A stretch of DNA of 45,783 nt, taken from NCBI GenBank assembly GCA_905234995.1, contig CAJOJV010000008.1, forward strand, positions 1 to 45,783. Direction: 5' to 3'. The translations under genes were made by a program, and so were the position numbers. Below, piece after piece: positions 33,562 to 41,964 of this stretch (position 1 is its first letter; each line of letters opens with the position of its first letter). The DNA is from an uncultured Eubacterium sp. (GTDB lineage Bacteria > Bacillota > Clostridia > Oscillospirales > Acutalibacteraceae). Below the pieces are notes generated by a model. It made no database searches, was not told the DNA's origin, and worked only from the letters and a program-made list of their open reading frames with translations.

Positions 33562-34586
33562 TGAAGGCTATAGAAATAACACAACCGTTTGAAATCAAGG
33601 TTATAGAAAAAGAGCGCCCCGTTGCCAAAGAGGGCGAGGCGCTTTTAAAGGTGCTTTATTGCGGAATCTGCGGCGCAGACGTTGCTTCCTTTACGGGCAA
33701 TCAGCCGTTCACGACCTATCCGCGAATTCCGGGGCACGAATTTTCCGCACAAATCGTTGAAATTCCCGCAAACGATAAGGGGCTTAAGGCGGGGGATGTT
33801 ATCACCTGCAATCCTTATTTTAACTGCGGCGAATGCTATGCCTGCAAGCGCGGCATAGTTAACGCCTGTCATGATAATCAGACTATGGGCGTTCAGCGCG
33901 ACGGCAGCTTTCAGGAATATATCACGATGCCGGTTGAGCGCATTATTGACGGCAAGGGCTTAACCGCGCCCGAGCTTGCGCTTATTGAGCCGTTTTCAAT
34001 CAGCGCCCACGCGCTCTCCCGCGCAACCGTTAATGCGGGCGATAATCTTCTGATTATGGGCGCAGGCCCGATTGGGCTTTTTGCCCTTATCAAGGCAAAG
34101 GCAATGGGTGCAAGAGTTGCAATTGCGGATTTGCTTGAAAGCCGCCTTAATCTTGCAAGGGAATACGGCGCGGATTTGATTATCAATAATAAAACCGATG
34201 ATTTTGCAGCGCTCTGCAGGGAGTTTACAAACGGAGGCGGCTTTGACGTTTGCGTTGAGGCTTGCGGCGCGCCCGTAACCTTCCTTTCCTGCATTGAGCA
34301 GGCGGCGCACGGCGCAAATATTATTCTCATCGGCAACGGCAAGAGGGAAACCACCTTCGTTCATTCCGTTCTTCTGAAGAAGGAGCTTAACGTTTTCGGC
34401 TCCCGCAACTCCTTTACCAAGGATTTTGAGGAGCTTATTGACCTCGTTTCCTCAGGCAAGGTGGACGTTAAAAAGATGGTCAGCGGCGTTTATGACGTTG
34501 ATAACGCGGCGGACGCGTTCAACGCGCTTGCAAATAACGACGGCTCCCTTGCAAAGCTTCTAATCAAATTTAGCGACGCACAGTAA
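33561..34586 (+). CDS. zinc-dependent medium-chain alcohol/polyol dehydrogenase
   Basis: The 341-residue product has catalytic zinc ligands in CGICGAD (Cys37) and PGHE (His59-Glu60), a full structural zinc set in FNCGECYACKRGIVNAC (Cys89, 92, 95, 103) and a Rossmann GAGPIGLFALIKAKAMGA. It resembles sorbitol or threonine dehydrogenase-type members; the exact substrate cannot be assigned. ATG and the upstream TAA share one base, and the amidohydrolase follows 10 bp on. Confidence 0.88.
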   Translation: MKAIEITQPFEIKVIEKERPVAKEGEALLKVLYCGICGADVASFTGNQPFTTYPRIPGHEFSAQIVEIPANDKGLKAGDVITCNPYFNCGECYACKRGIVNACHDNQTMGVQRDGSFQEYITMPVERIIDGKGLTAPELALIEPFSISAHALSRATVNAGDNLLIMGAGPIGLFALIKAKAMGARVAIADLLESRLNLAREYGADLIINNKTDDFAALCREFTNGGGFDVCVEACGAPVTFLSCIEQAAHGANIILIGNGKRETTFVHSVLLKKELNVFGSRNSFTKDFEELIDLVSSGKVDVKKMVSGVYDVDNAADAFNALANNDGSLAKLLIKFSDAQ

Positions 34587-34596
34587 GGTGAACGGT

Positions 34597-35466
34597 ATGA
34601 TAATAGACGCACACGCGCATCTCTGGAAAGCACAGACGGGCAGGCGGGATAATGCTCCCGTGCGCTCACTGCAAAACGGAGTAAGCGATTTCGGCGGCGA
34701 GCTTCGGCAGATGATGCCGCCCTATATGCTGAGCGGCGAGAATTCGCCCGAAATGCTGATTTCAAATATGGATTATGCGGGGGTAAACGGCGCCGTAATC
34801 GTAAGCGAGGTTATGGATGGCAATCAGAACGATTATTTCCTGCAGGCAAAGGCTAAGTTTCCGGACAGATTAAAGGTTTGCGCCTTTTTTGACGAGGGCG
34901 AGCCGTACACGCTCGAAGGGCTTGACGGCGTTAAGATATGCGCCTGCAAGCTGAAAACTCCCGGGCTTCAGAAGCATTTTGACGTTTTTGAAAATGCATA
35001 TAAGCAGGGCAAATTCGTATGCATAGAGCTTGAGGACGGTGACGCGCAAACGGGCGAGCTGCGCGAGATTATTGAGCAGCTTCCGGATTTGAAGATTGCA
35101 ATCGGACATTTCGGAATGGTAACCCGCGATAATTGGCAGGAGCAGATTAAGCTTGCCCGCTATAAAAACGTTTTCGTTGAAAGCGGCGGTATAACCTGGC
35201 TTTTCAATTATGAATTTTATCCCTATCCCTCCGCAATCGCGGCAATAAAGGAAGCTGCTGAAATCTGCGGCTTTGATAAGCTGATGTGGGGCAGCGATTA
35301 TCCGCGCACGATGGTGGAAATCACTTATAAAATGAGCTATGATTTCATAACGAAATCAAACGAAATCAGCCCTGCGGATAAGGAAAAACTCCTGTTTTCA
35401 AATGCAAAGGCGTTTTACGGCTTTGATAATCTGCCTCAGGTTAACCCGCTGCCGAATATGCTTTAA
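34597..35466 (+). CDS. amidohydrolase-family (TIM-barrel) metal-dependent hydrolase or decarboxylase
   Basis: The product of about 289 residues begins MIIDAHAHLW, the HxH metal motif of the amidohydrolase-2 (PF04909-type) family. IAIGHFGM gives a third His, and LMWGSDYPRTM has the conserved Asp. Members hydrolyse or decarboxylate small organic acids and lactones. I chose the ATG at 34597, which has AAGGTG 6 nt upstream, over the GTG at 34588. Coupling with two sugar-type dehydrogenases suggests a lactone or carboxylate intermediate (inference). A terminator follows. Confidence 0.82.
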   Translation: MIIDAHAHLWKAQTGRRDNAPVRSLQNGVSDFGGELRQMMPPYMLSGENSPEMLISNMDYAGVNGAVIVSEVMDGNQNDYFLQAKAKFPDRLKVCAFFDEGEPYTLEGLDGVKICACKLKTPGLQKHFDVFENAYKQGKFVCIELEDGDAQTGELREIIEQLPDLKIAIGHFGMVTRDNWQEQIKLARYKNVFVESGGITWLFNYEFYPYPSAIAAIKEAAEICGFDKLMWGSDYPRTMVEITYKMSYDFITKSNEISPADKEKLLFSNAKAFYGFDNLPQVNPLPNML

Positions 35467-35556
35467 ATAATTGTGAATGCGGAATTCGAAAGGCGCAATT
35501 AGATGTAACTCGCTTCGCTCAGACAATATAATAGGAGTGAACGAGGTTCATCCGAT

Positions 35557-35595
35557 AAAAAAAGCTGTATCACGTTTTTGTGATACAGCTTTTTT
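35557..35595. terminator. bidirectional Rho-independent terminator
   Basis: AAAAAAA-GCTGTATCAC with GTGATACAGC-TTTTTT around a 6-nt loop; A and T runs on both sides serve the convergent amidohydrolase and DUF975 genes. Confidence 0.92.
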
Positions 35596-35607
35596 GTTGC
35601 GTCTTTT

Positions 35608-36942
35608 TTATAAATCTATCGGCTTGCCGTCGTCTGAAAGGGGCTTAGGCTCCTCGCCGGAAGCGGCAAACGGGTCAATGCCCGCTGTCGGCTCAGTCGG
35701 TTCAACGAAGCTCTCCTCGGGCACGATAACCTCTGCATAGCTCGGCTCCTGCGGAGCCACGGGCTCGCTCACCGTAAAGCTCGGCGGCGTATACGGCTGC
35801 TGAACGGGCGGCACGGGCGCAACATACGGCGGCTGTGCGGGTTGAGCAGGCGAACAGGGCTGCTGCTGAACGGGCGGCTGATAATAGCCTGCGGGTGGCG
35901 GAGCAGTCGGCGGCATATACTGCGGCTGAATAGGCGGCTGATAATAACCGCTCTGCGGCGGAGCAGTCGGCGGCTGAACGGGCGGGGTGTAAATCTGCTG
36001 AGTCTGCGCATAAGCGCCGCTCTGCGCAGGGATGAACTGCGGCGGCTGATTATAGCTGCCTGCGTTCGGAGTCTGAACTCCGAAGGGATTAGCGTTGATT
36101 CCCGCGCCGCTTGCGTATTTTGCATATTTCTGCTGCTCGGAAAGGAAATCATCCTCTGAAAGCTCGCCCGTCTGCAGCGCACGCAGGCGGAAGTTTTCAT
36201 AGAAAAGCGCCTTCGTCGTTCTCGTGTAGGGCGCCACATAGATGGTCGGCAGAAGGAAAATGCAAAGTATGTACCAGCCAATGAAGCTTACGTCAAGCGC
36301 AAAAAGCTCGCCCCTGTGCCCCTGAATCATTTTCTTGCTAAGCTTGATTGCCTCCCAGCTGCTGAGCTCGGGATAATCGCACATCAGCTCAAACGCAAAG
36401 TAAGAGCTGTAATGGAAAATAATTCCCGGAATGACAAAGAGCAGCGAAAGTCCGCAGGAAATAATTCCCCTGAGAAATGCAACGAGCAGCTTTTTGCCGT
36501 AGGTTTTATTAAAGGTTTCCTTGAAAACTATCTCAACGCCCTTGCCCGCGTCGTATTCCGTGCCTCGTATAAACCAGACGAAGAAAACGCATAGCGTTAC
36601 GTTAAGCGGTGTAAGCAAAAAGGAGGCGACTGAGGCAACCATTCCGAGCATTGACGAAATTATCGCCAAGCCGGCGCCCGCACGCACGGGCAGAGCGGGA
36701 AGCTGACCGTTAAAATTGAAAAAGTCAGAGCCGTTGCCGTAGCTGTCGCCGAAATCGTAATTGCCGAAATCGCTGTACGAATTATCGTTAAGCCCTGCAA
36801 AGCCGCCCGAAAAGGTGTTTGAAACGGTTGAAACAGCGCTGAAGCAGATTGAAACGATAAACACGGCAAGGAAAAGCTTGCCGATTTTACCTTTGATTAA
36901 TTGCTTTGCCTGCATTTTAATCAGGCCTCTGTTAAGAGTCAT
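35608..36942 (-). CDS. DUF975 membrane protein with proline-rich cytoplasmic tail
   Basis: The 444-residue product has an N-terminal DUF975 region (about 1-270) with several membrane helices: KLFLAVFIVSICFSAV, FLLTPLNVTLCVFFVWFIRG, GIISCGLSLLFVIPGIIFHYSSYFAFELM and IGWYILCIFLLPTIYVAPYTRTTKALFYE. The C-terminal 170 residues are low-complexity and Pro/Gln/Tyr-rich, with repeats of PPTAPP and GYYQPP. The acidic end reads EEPKPLSDDGKPIDL. The function is unknown. GGAG precedes the ATG at 36942; it is downstream of glyQS on the same strand. Confidence 0.85.
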   Translation of the reverse strand: MTLNRGLIKMQAKQLIKGKIGKLFLAVFIVSICFSAVSTVSNTFSGGFAGLNDNSYSDFGNYDFGDSYGNGSDFFNFNGQLPALPVRAGAGLAIISSMLGMVASVASFLLTPLNVTLCVFFVWFIRGTEYDAGKGVEIVFKETFNKTYGKKLLVAFLRGIISCGLSLLFVIPGIIFHYSSYFAFELMCDYPELSSWEAIKLSKKMIQGHRGELFALDVSFIGWYILCIFLLPTIYVAPYTRTTKALFYENFRLRALQTGELSEDDFLSEQQKYAKYASGAGINANPFGVQTPNAGSYNQPPQFIPAQSGAYAQTQQIYTPPVQPPTAPPQSGYYQPPIQPQYMPPTAPPPAGYYQPPVQQQPCSPAQPAQPPYVAPVPPVQQPYTPPSFTVSEPVAPQEPSYAEVIVPEESFVEPTEPTAGIDPFAASGEEPKPLSDDGKPIDL

Positions 36943-36959
36943 AATATAATCTCCATTTA

Positions 36960-36992
36960 TTAGTGGTCAGTGGTGGGTCGCTACGCTCCGAT
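36960..36992. repeat. GTGGTCAGT-type repeat between glyQS and DUF975
   Basis: AGTGGTCAGTGGTGGGTCG and CTACGCTCCGATTTC match the composite repeats at 18812 and 25042 with one change in the TGCGCTCC part. Confidence 0.6.
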
Positions 36993-36993
36993 T

Positions 36994-38376
36994 TCAGAAT
37001 TCCGTTTTCTCTGCAAGGAAGCTTTCAAGCTCTGCAATCGGAATGCGAACCTGCTCCATAGTATCGCGGTCGCGAACGGTTACGCAATTATCCTCTGCGG
37101 ATTCAAAATCGTAGGTGATGCAGAACGGAGTTCCGATTTCATCCTGCCTGCGGTAACGCTTGCCGATTGAGCCTGCGTCGTCATAATCAACGCTGAATTT
37201 CTTTGCAAGCTTATCAAATATTTCGCCCGCCTGCTCGTTGAGCTTCTTTGAAAGCGGAAGCACTGCAGCCTTGAAAGGCGCAATTGCGGGGTGGAAATGC
37301 ATAACGATACGGGTGTCGTTCTTCTCCGCGTCGATAACCTCCTCGTCATAAGCCTCTGTGAGCAGGGCAAGGAATAATCTTTCAACGCCGAGCGACGGCT
37401 CAATAACGTAAGGAATATATTTTTCGTTTGCTTCCTGGTCAAAGTATTCCAGGTTTTTGCCGCTCGTGTTGATATGCTGAGTAAGGTCGTAATCAGTGCG
37501 GTCCGCAATGCCCCAAAGCTCGCCCCAGCCGAACGGGAACATATATTCAAAGTCGGTCGTAGCCTTGGAATAGAAGGAAAGCTCCTCGGGGTCGTGGTCG
37601 CGCAGTCTGAGATTTTCCGGGTTAATGTTAAGAGAGTACAGCCAGTCGCGGCAGAAGGCTCTCCAATACTCAAACCACTCCAAATCCGTGCCGGGCTTGC
37701 AGAAGAATTCAAGCTCCATCTGCTCAAACTCGCGCACGCGGAAGATGAATTTACCGGGGGTGATTTCGTTTCTGAAGGATTTGCCCACCTGAGCAACGCC
37801 GAAGGGAACCTTTTTCCTCGTCGTTCTCTGAATATTTGCAAAGTTAACGAAAATGCCCTGCGCGGTTTCGGGGCGAAGATAAATTTCGTCCTTGGTATCC
37901 TCGGTAACGCCCTGGAAGGTTTTAAACATCAGGTTAAACTGGCGAATGTCGGTAAAATTATTAGCGCCGCAGTTGGGGCAGGGGATGTTGTGCTCTTTGA
38001 TATAATCGCTCATCTCCTCGTTGCTCCAGCCTGCAACGGAGGTGCCGTCAAAGGCTTCAATCAAATCGTCAGCCCTGTGGCGGGTTTTACATTCGCAGCA
38101 GTCCATAAGCGGGTCCGAAAAGCCGCCGAGATGACCCGAAGCAATCCAGGTCTGCGGATTCATCAGGATTGCGGAATCAAGCCCGACGTTGAGCTTGTTC
38201 TCCTGAATGAATTTTTTGCGCCAGGCGCTTTTGATGTTGTTTTTCAGCTCAACGCCGAGAGGACCGTAATCCCAGGTGTTTGCAAGGCCGCCGTAAATTT
38301 CGGAGCCGGGATAAACGAAGCCTCTGCCCTTGCAGAGCGCAACAAGCGCGTCTAAAGATTTTTCAGTGTTTTTCAT
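36994..38376 (-). CDS. glyQS: glycyl-tRNA synthetase (single-chain alpha2 type)
   Basis: GlyRS charges tRNA-Gly; a tRNA-Gly lies at 45250. The 460-residue product is of the eukaryal/alpha2 type found in many Firmicutes and Actinobacteria, not the tetrameric GlyQ/GlyS type. Motifs: [66 protein letters not shown] (class II motif 2) and [12 protein letters not shown]-like [16 protein letters not shown] (motif 3); CITYDFES lies near the C-terminal anticodon domain. A two-Cys pair ([17 protein letters not shown]) may bind zinc. GAGGT precedes the ATG. I see no T-box upstream, only a hairpin array. Confidence 0.97.
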   Translation of the reverse strand: MKNTEKSLDALVALCKGRGFVYPGSEIYGGLANTWDYGPLGVELKNNIKSAWRKKFIQENKLNVGLDSAILMNPQTWIASGHLGGFSDPLMDCCECKTRHRADDLIEAFDGTSVAGWSNEEMSDYIKEHNIPCPNCGANNFTDIRQFNLMFKTFQGVTEDTKDEIYLRPETAQGIFVNFANIQRTTRKKVPFGVAQVGKSFRNEITPGKFIFRVREFEQMELEFFCKPGTDLEWFEYWRAFCRDWLYSLNINPENLRLRDHDPEELSFYSKATTDFEYMFPFGWGELWGIADRTDYDLTQHINTSGKNLEYFDQEANEKYIPYVIEPSLGVERLFLALLTEAYDEEVIDAEKNDTRIVMHFHPAIAPFKAAVLPLSKKLNEQAGEIFDKLAKKFSVDYDDAGSIGKRYRRQDEIGTPFCITYDFESAEDNCVTVRDRDTMEQVRIPIAELESFLAEKTEF

Positions 38377-38412
38377 ATGTGTTTACCTCAAAATAAAAGA
38401 TTTACCAAAATT

Positions 38413-38630
38413 ATATTTGCGCCCTGCGCAAATATTTCATAGCGAAGCTATTTCATAACGAAGTTATTTCATAAATCCGCAAGGATTTATTTCATTAATG
38501 AAATATTGCTTTCGCAATATGAAATATCCTCGTAAAACTCGGATATGAAATAAGAACCTGCCTGTGGCAGAACCTTGTGAAATATTTGAGCGTTGCTCAA
38601 ATGTTAAACTTCCGCAATAGCGCAAGTTTA
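38413..38630. repeat. hairpin array between tarJ and glyQS (linker ATTTCAT)
   Basis: Modules in order: ATATTTGCGC-CCT-GCGCAAATAT (38413-38435), AGC-GAA-GCT, AAC-GAA-GTT, AAATCC-GCAA-GGATTT, a palindromic ATTTCATTAATGAAAT, ATATTGC-TTTC-GCAATAT, ATCC...GGAT, ATTTGAGC-GTT-GCTCAAAT (38584-38602) and AAACTT...AAGTTT. The ATTTCAT linker is the complement of the ATGAAAT linker at 13.8 and 41.7 kb. No promoter is obvious within it. Confidence 0.82.
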
Positions 38631-39653
38631 TAATTCTATTTTCATTATCGTTTTTCCGAAAGCCTTGCGCGCGTCCTTTTCAAACGCAGCCTTAACGTCT
38701 GCGGCGGAGCGCACCGTGTTAACGGAATTGATGATGTTGCCGAGATAATTTATAATCTCGGGGTTTTCCTCATAAAGCGCAACGGTGCTTCTGAAATCAG
38801 CCGCGCCGCTTCTTGATGAGCCGAACATCCGCAGCCCCTTTTCAAGAATCATTCGCGTGTTAATCTGCACGGGGTATTCGGAAACGCCTAAAATTGAAAT
38901 CGTGCCCTCGGGCTTGATAACGTCAATAATCTGCTCAATCGCAACGGGGCTGCCGTTGCCGCCCACGCATTCAAAGGCGTGGTCAACCCAAACGCCCTCG
39001 GGGATGCTGCTGACCAGATACGTTTCGTCGGCAAAGGTGAAGTTTGCCAGCTTTTCATAAGTGGTGCCGAAAACGATTATTTTTGAATTTTTAAATTTCT
39101 TTTTTGCAAGCAGGGCGGTAATATAGCCCAGATTGCCGTCGCCCCAAATGCCGATACGCTCCCTGCGGGCGTGCGCGATTTTGTCAAACCTCGTCAGCGC
39201 GTGCATTGAAACGGAAACGATTTCCGTAAACGCCGCAACGTTCATATTAATTCCTTCGGGAAGGCGCACGAGGCGGGCAGGCTCAAGCTCAACGTATTCC
39301 TGCAGAAAGCCGTCCATACTGCTGCCGCAGAATTTGCTTGAGCGCAGATAGTTTTCCGCAATGAATTCATCCTGCTCCACGGGCTTATTGGGCACCATAA
39401 CGACCCTTTCGCCCGGCTTAAAATTGCCGCTGTCGTCGAAAACAACCTCGCCCGCGCCCTCGTGAATCAGCGCAAGGGGCAACTTTTCGGCAAGCACCTT
39501 TGCATCCCTCGTGCCGAGGTAATAGCGCATATCCGCGTTGCAGATTGAAAGGTGCGTCGGACGCACGATAACGTTGCCGGCGAAGAGGTCAATATCCTCA
39601 AACGCAATCTCAAACCGCCTGGGGCTTGCAAGCCGATAAACGGTGTTTATCAT
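38628..39653 (-). CDS. tarJ: ribulose-5-phosphate reductase / ribitol-5-phosphate dehydrogenase (TarJ-like)
   Basis: TarJ makes ribitol 5-phosphate from ribulose 5-phosphate with NADPH, the substrate of TarI. The 341-residue medium-chain dehydrogenase begins MINTVYRLASPRRFEIAFEDIDL and has HLSICNADMRYYLG (catalytic-site Cys), LIHEGAGEVV, VMVPNKP and a Rossmann GIWGDGNLGYITALLAKKKF. Like TarJ it lacks the structural zinc Cys cluster. It overlaps the upstream tarI gene by 4 bp (ATGA), which strongly supports the pairing. Other dehydrogenase activities remain possible. Confidence 0.82.
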   Translation of the reverse strand: MINTVYRLASPRRFEIAFEDIDLFAGNVIVRPTHLSICNADMRYYLGTRDAKVLAEKLPLALIHEGAGEVVFDDSGNFKPGERVVMVPNKPVEQDEFIAENYLRSSKFCGSSMDGFLQEYVELEPARLVRLPEGINMNVAAFTEIVSVSMHALTRFDKIAHARRERIGIWGDGNLGYITALLAKKKFKNSKIIVFGTTYEKLANFTFADETYLVSSIPEGVWVDHAFECVGGNGSPVAIEQIIDVIKPEGTISILGVSEYPVQINTRMILEKGLRMFGSSRSGAADFRSTVALYEENPEIINYLGNIINSVNTVRSAADVKAAFEKDARKAFGKTIMKIEL

Positions 39654-40360
39654 TCCTCTTCATCCTCCAAAAGCGATTTTGCAATTCTTAAGTCGTACGG
39701 ATAAGTGATTTTGATGTTAAAGGTTTCGCCGTCAACCAGTGCAACCTCCTCGCCCTTAAGCACGAAAATCTTGCAGGCGTCGGTTAATATATCCTTTTCC
39801 TCGTCCGTCAGTGCTTCGTAAAGCGCCTTGAGCTTCGTTGCCTTGAAGCTCTGCGGGGTCTGCCCCTGATACATTCTGCTGCGATCGGGAATATTGCTGA
39901 TGGTTGCGCCGTTCAGCGCCTCAACGATTGTGTCCGTTGCGGGAATAACGGTGTCGCACGCGTCAAAATGCTCGCACACCTTAATGTTTTCCTCAATAAT
40001 CCTGTGGGTAACGAACGGGCGCACGGAGTCGTGGGTAACGATAACGGTGCTGTCGTCCAGCTTGCCCTCAGCCTCAATAAACGCAATGGCGTTCATAATG
40101 GTTTCGTTTCTGGTGCTGCCGCCCTCAATAACGGCAATTTTATCTCCCGCGGGGGCAAGGTGCTTTGCAATCAGGTTGCGCGTGTGCTCAACCCACTGTG
40201 CGGGGCAGAGAACGATAACCTTTTCAAACTGCGGGCAGGTAAAGAATTTTTCAATTGTGTAAACGATAATGGGCTTGCCCTTTAAATCAAGATACTGCTT
40301 GGGCTTTTCGCCGCCCATTCTTGAGCCGACTCCGCCGGCAAGGATAACACCGTAAACCAT
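39650..40360 (-). CDS. tarI: D-ribitol-5-phosphate cytidylyltransferase (TarI-like)
   Basis: TarI activates ribitol 5-phosphate to CDP-ribitol, used for ribitol teichoic acids or ribitol-containing capsules. The 236-residue product has the nucleotidyltransferase motif ILAGGVGSRMGGEKPKQYL, VTHDSVRPFVT, YQGQTPQSF, LTDACKIFVLKGEEVALVDGE and FNIKITYPYDLRIA. The last blocks fit TarI better than the related IspD, although IspD (isoprenoid synthesis) cannot be excluded on sequence alone. The ATG at 40360 has AAGGAG upstream, and tarJ follows with a 4-bp overlap. Confidence 0.82.
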   Translation of the reverse strand: MVYGVILAGGVGSRMGGEKPKQYLDLKGKPIIVYTIEKFFTCPQFEKVIVLCPAQWVEHTRNLIAKHLAPAGDKIAVIEGGSTRNETIMNAIAFIEAEGKLDDSTVIVTHDSVRPFVTHRIIEENIKVCEHFDACDTVIPATDTIVEALNGATISNIPDRSRMYQGQTPQSFKATKLKALYEALTDEEKDILTDACKIFVLKGEEVALVDGETFNIKITYPYDLRIAKSLLEDEEE

Positions 40361-40413
40361 AGGGACTCCTTTTTAATGAAACTTTGTTTATTCAGCGTTG
40401 CCTAAAACAGAAA

Positions 40414-40492
40414 GACGGTACGCCGAGGTCGGCGTACCCTACATTCACGCCGAAAGGTTTTTGTGTAGGGAAGGCCGACCTCGGCCTCCCGC
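40414..40492. repeat. head-to-head pair of GTAGGG-type repeats with ACGCCGAAAGG spacer
   Basis: The inverted copy GGTACGCCGAGGTCGGCGTACC (40416-40437 region, 22-bp near-perfect palindrome) ends CCTACATT; the direct copy GTAGGG-AAGGCCGA-CCT-CGGCCTCCCGC runs to 40491. The spacer CACGCCGAAAGG is complementary to the spacer at 8939-8956. It separates the Fe-ADH and tarI genes. Confidence 0.8.
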
Positions 40493-40508
40493 TATATTTA
40501 CATATATA

Positions 40509-41639
40509 TTAATATAAATTTTTATACATTTCAAGGATATTTTCTTTATTAAGCGGGATGGGGTTCCTTTCCATAAGCATACTCATGCTTTTTTCGGTCA
40601 GCTCGGCGATTTGTTCGTCGCTTGTGCAGCCGATTTCGGAAAGCCTCGTTCGCATTTTCAGCCGCTTTTTCAGCGCGGCGATTTCATCCGCCATTGCCTC
40701 GGCGCTCTCAAAGCCGCAATCCCTTGCAAACTGTGCCAGCCTGCCGCTTTCATCGGCATTCTTCGCGTTGAATTTAATGAAATAATCAAGCGTAAAGGCG
40801 CACGCCTCGCCGTGGGGCACGCCGTAAATATTCGTCAGCGGGAAGGAGCAGGCGTGGCTGCCCGTGGTGCGCGGGTGGGAAAAGGCAACGCCCGCAACGA
40901 TGCTTGCCTCCGCCATTTTTTCGCGCGCCTCAAGGTCCGCGCCGTCGTTATATGCGCGCTCAAGATATTCGAAAACAAGCCTTGCCGCGTGAAGCGAGCA
41001 GGCGGAGCAAATCGGCTGATTTAGCGTGCTCCAGAAGCTTTCAACCGCGTGGCTCAGCACGTCAAGCCCCGTTGAAGCCGTAACGGCAGGGGGCACGCTG
41101 AGCGTGAGCTCGGGGTCAACGATTGCGATTTTCGGGAACATTGCCGCGTCGTTCATCGGCTGCTTAAGATTTTGCTTTAAATCCGTCAGCACGGAGATGT
41201 TCGTAACCTCGCTTGCCGTGCCGCTCGTGGTCGGCAGCGCCAGCATCGGGATTGCCTCGTCCGCCGAAATCGGCTTGCCGCCCGTGTGATAGCTTTCAAT
41301 TACGTCGTTGCCCCTTGCAATCGCCGCCGCAGCCTTGCAGCAGTCCATCGGGCTGCCGCCGCCGAGCGCAACTGCAAAATCCGCGCCGCACTCGCGAATT
41401 AACGCGGCGCAGGCGTTGACGTTATCGGTGGTGGGGTTCGGGCGAATATCGCTGAAAACCGCGGCAATACTGCCGTTTGCGGCGTCAACCAGCTCCTGAG
41501 CGGTGCCGTTTTTCTCAAGCGTTTTGCTGCAAACCAAAACGCCCCTCGTGCCGCCGATTTCCTCTATATATTTTTTGATATCCCGCCTTTTTCCGTTTCC
41601 GAAAACGATTTTAACGGGCAAGTTAAAGCTCCAGTTCAT
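40509..41639 (-). CDS. iron-containing alcohol dehydrogenase
   Basis: The 376-residue product is a group III Fe-ADH. It has the NAD-binding FAVALGGGSPMDCCKAAA, LALPTTSGTASEVTNISVL, AIVDPELTLSVPPAVTASTGLDVLSHAVESFWS (metal Asp and His), and later SHPRTTGSHACSFPLTNIYGVPHGEACAFTL (two metal His). The substrate (alcohol, aldehyde or phosphonate aldehyde) cannot be told. AAGGAG lies 11 nt before the ATG at 41639, a rather long spacing. It is the upstream leftward gene of the tarI-tarJ-glyQS series and is divergent from the GPH symporter. Confidence 0.9.
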   Translation of the reverse strand: MNWSFNLPVKIVFGNGKRRDIKKYIEEIGGTRGVLVCSKTLEKNGTAQELVDAANGSIAAVFSDIRPNPTTDNVNACAALIRECGADFAVALGGGSPMDCCKAAAAIARGNDVIESYHTGGKPISADEAIPMLALPTTSGTASEVTNISVLTDLKQNLKQPMNDAAMFPKIAIVDPELTLSVPPAVTASTGLDVLSHAVESFWSTLNQPICSACSLHAARLVFEYLERAYNDGADLEAREKMAEASIVAGVAFSHPRTTGSHACSFPLTNIYGVPHGEACAFTLDYFIKFNAKNADESGRLAQFARDCGFESAEAMADEIAALKKRLKMRTRLSEIGCTSDEQIAELTEKSMSMLMERNPIPLNKENILEMYKNLY

Positions 41640-41659
41640 AATGCACTTCGCTCCTTATG

Positions 41660-41760
41660 AAATGATATCGTGCCGTGCACGATGAAATCACTTCGTGATG
41701 AAATCCGCAGGCGGATGAAATATGCCTGCGGCATATTAAGGGTGGGCAAGCCCACACCCG
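41660..41760. repeat. hairpin array (linker ATGAAAT), copy 2
   Basis: ATCGTGC-CGT-GCACGAT (41667-41683), CAC-TTC-GTG (41689-41697), ATCCGC-AG-GCGGAT (41703-41716), ATATGCC-TGC-GGCATAT (41720-41736) and GTGGGC-AA-GCCCAC (about 41742-41755) follow one another. The first four modules match the array at 13778-13847 in order and arm sequence, differing only at loops and linkers. Confidence 0.87.
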
Positions 41761-41964
41761 ATTTTATTATTCTATCACTATTATAATAAACATTCAACCC
41801 AAACGGGAAAGTTGCACTAAAAATCTGCCGCGCATTTGTGCAATATAGCCGATTTATGAACGGCGCCCCTTATTTTAGTTGATTAATTATTGAATTTTTG
41901 ATATATTAAAAATGTCTTATTGCCGCTTGCGGCAGCTAACTCTAATTGGAAAGTGGTGATTTGC
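41761..41964 (+). promoter_or_regulatory. intergenic region with GPH-symporter promoter (TTGATT-17-TATATT)
   Basis: TTGATT (41879-41884) and TATATT (41902-41907) are 17 bp apart, 57 bp before the proposed start. A minus-strand TATAAT lies near 41785 and could serve the Fe-ADH gene, but no clear -35 accompanies it. The hairpin TTGCCGC-TT-GCGGCA lies near 41920-41935. Confidence 0.55.

Noticed and set aside
38377-38627. T-box riboswitch upstream of glyQS
   Set aside because: No T-box core sequence or specifier stem is visible; the gap is a linker-hairpin array.
39650-40360. IspD (isoprenoid pathway) assignment
   Set aside because: The gene overlaps a TarJ-like gene by 4 bp and has TarI-like late blocks; IspD is kept as the alternative.
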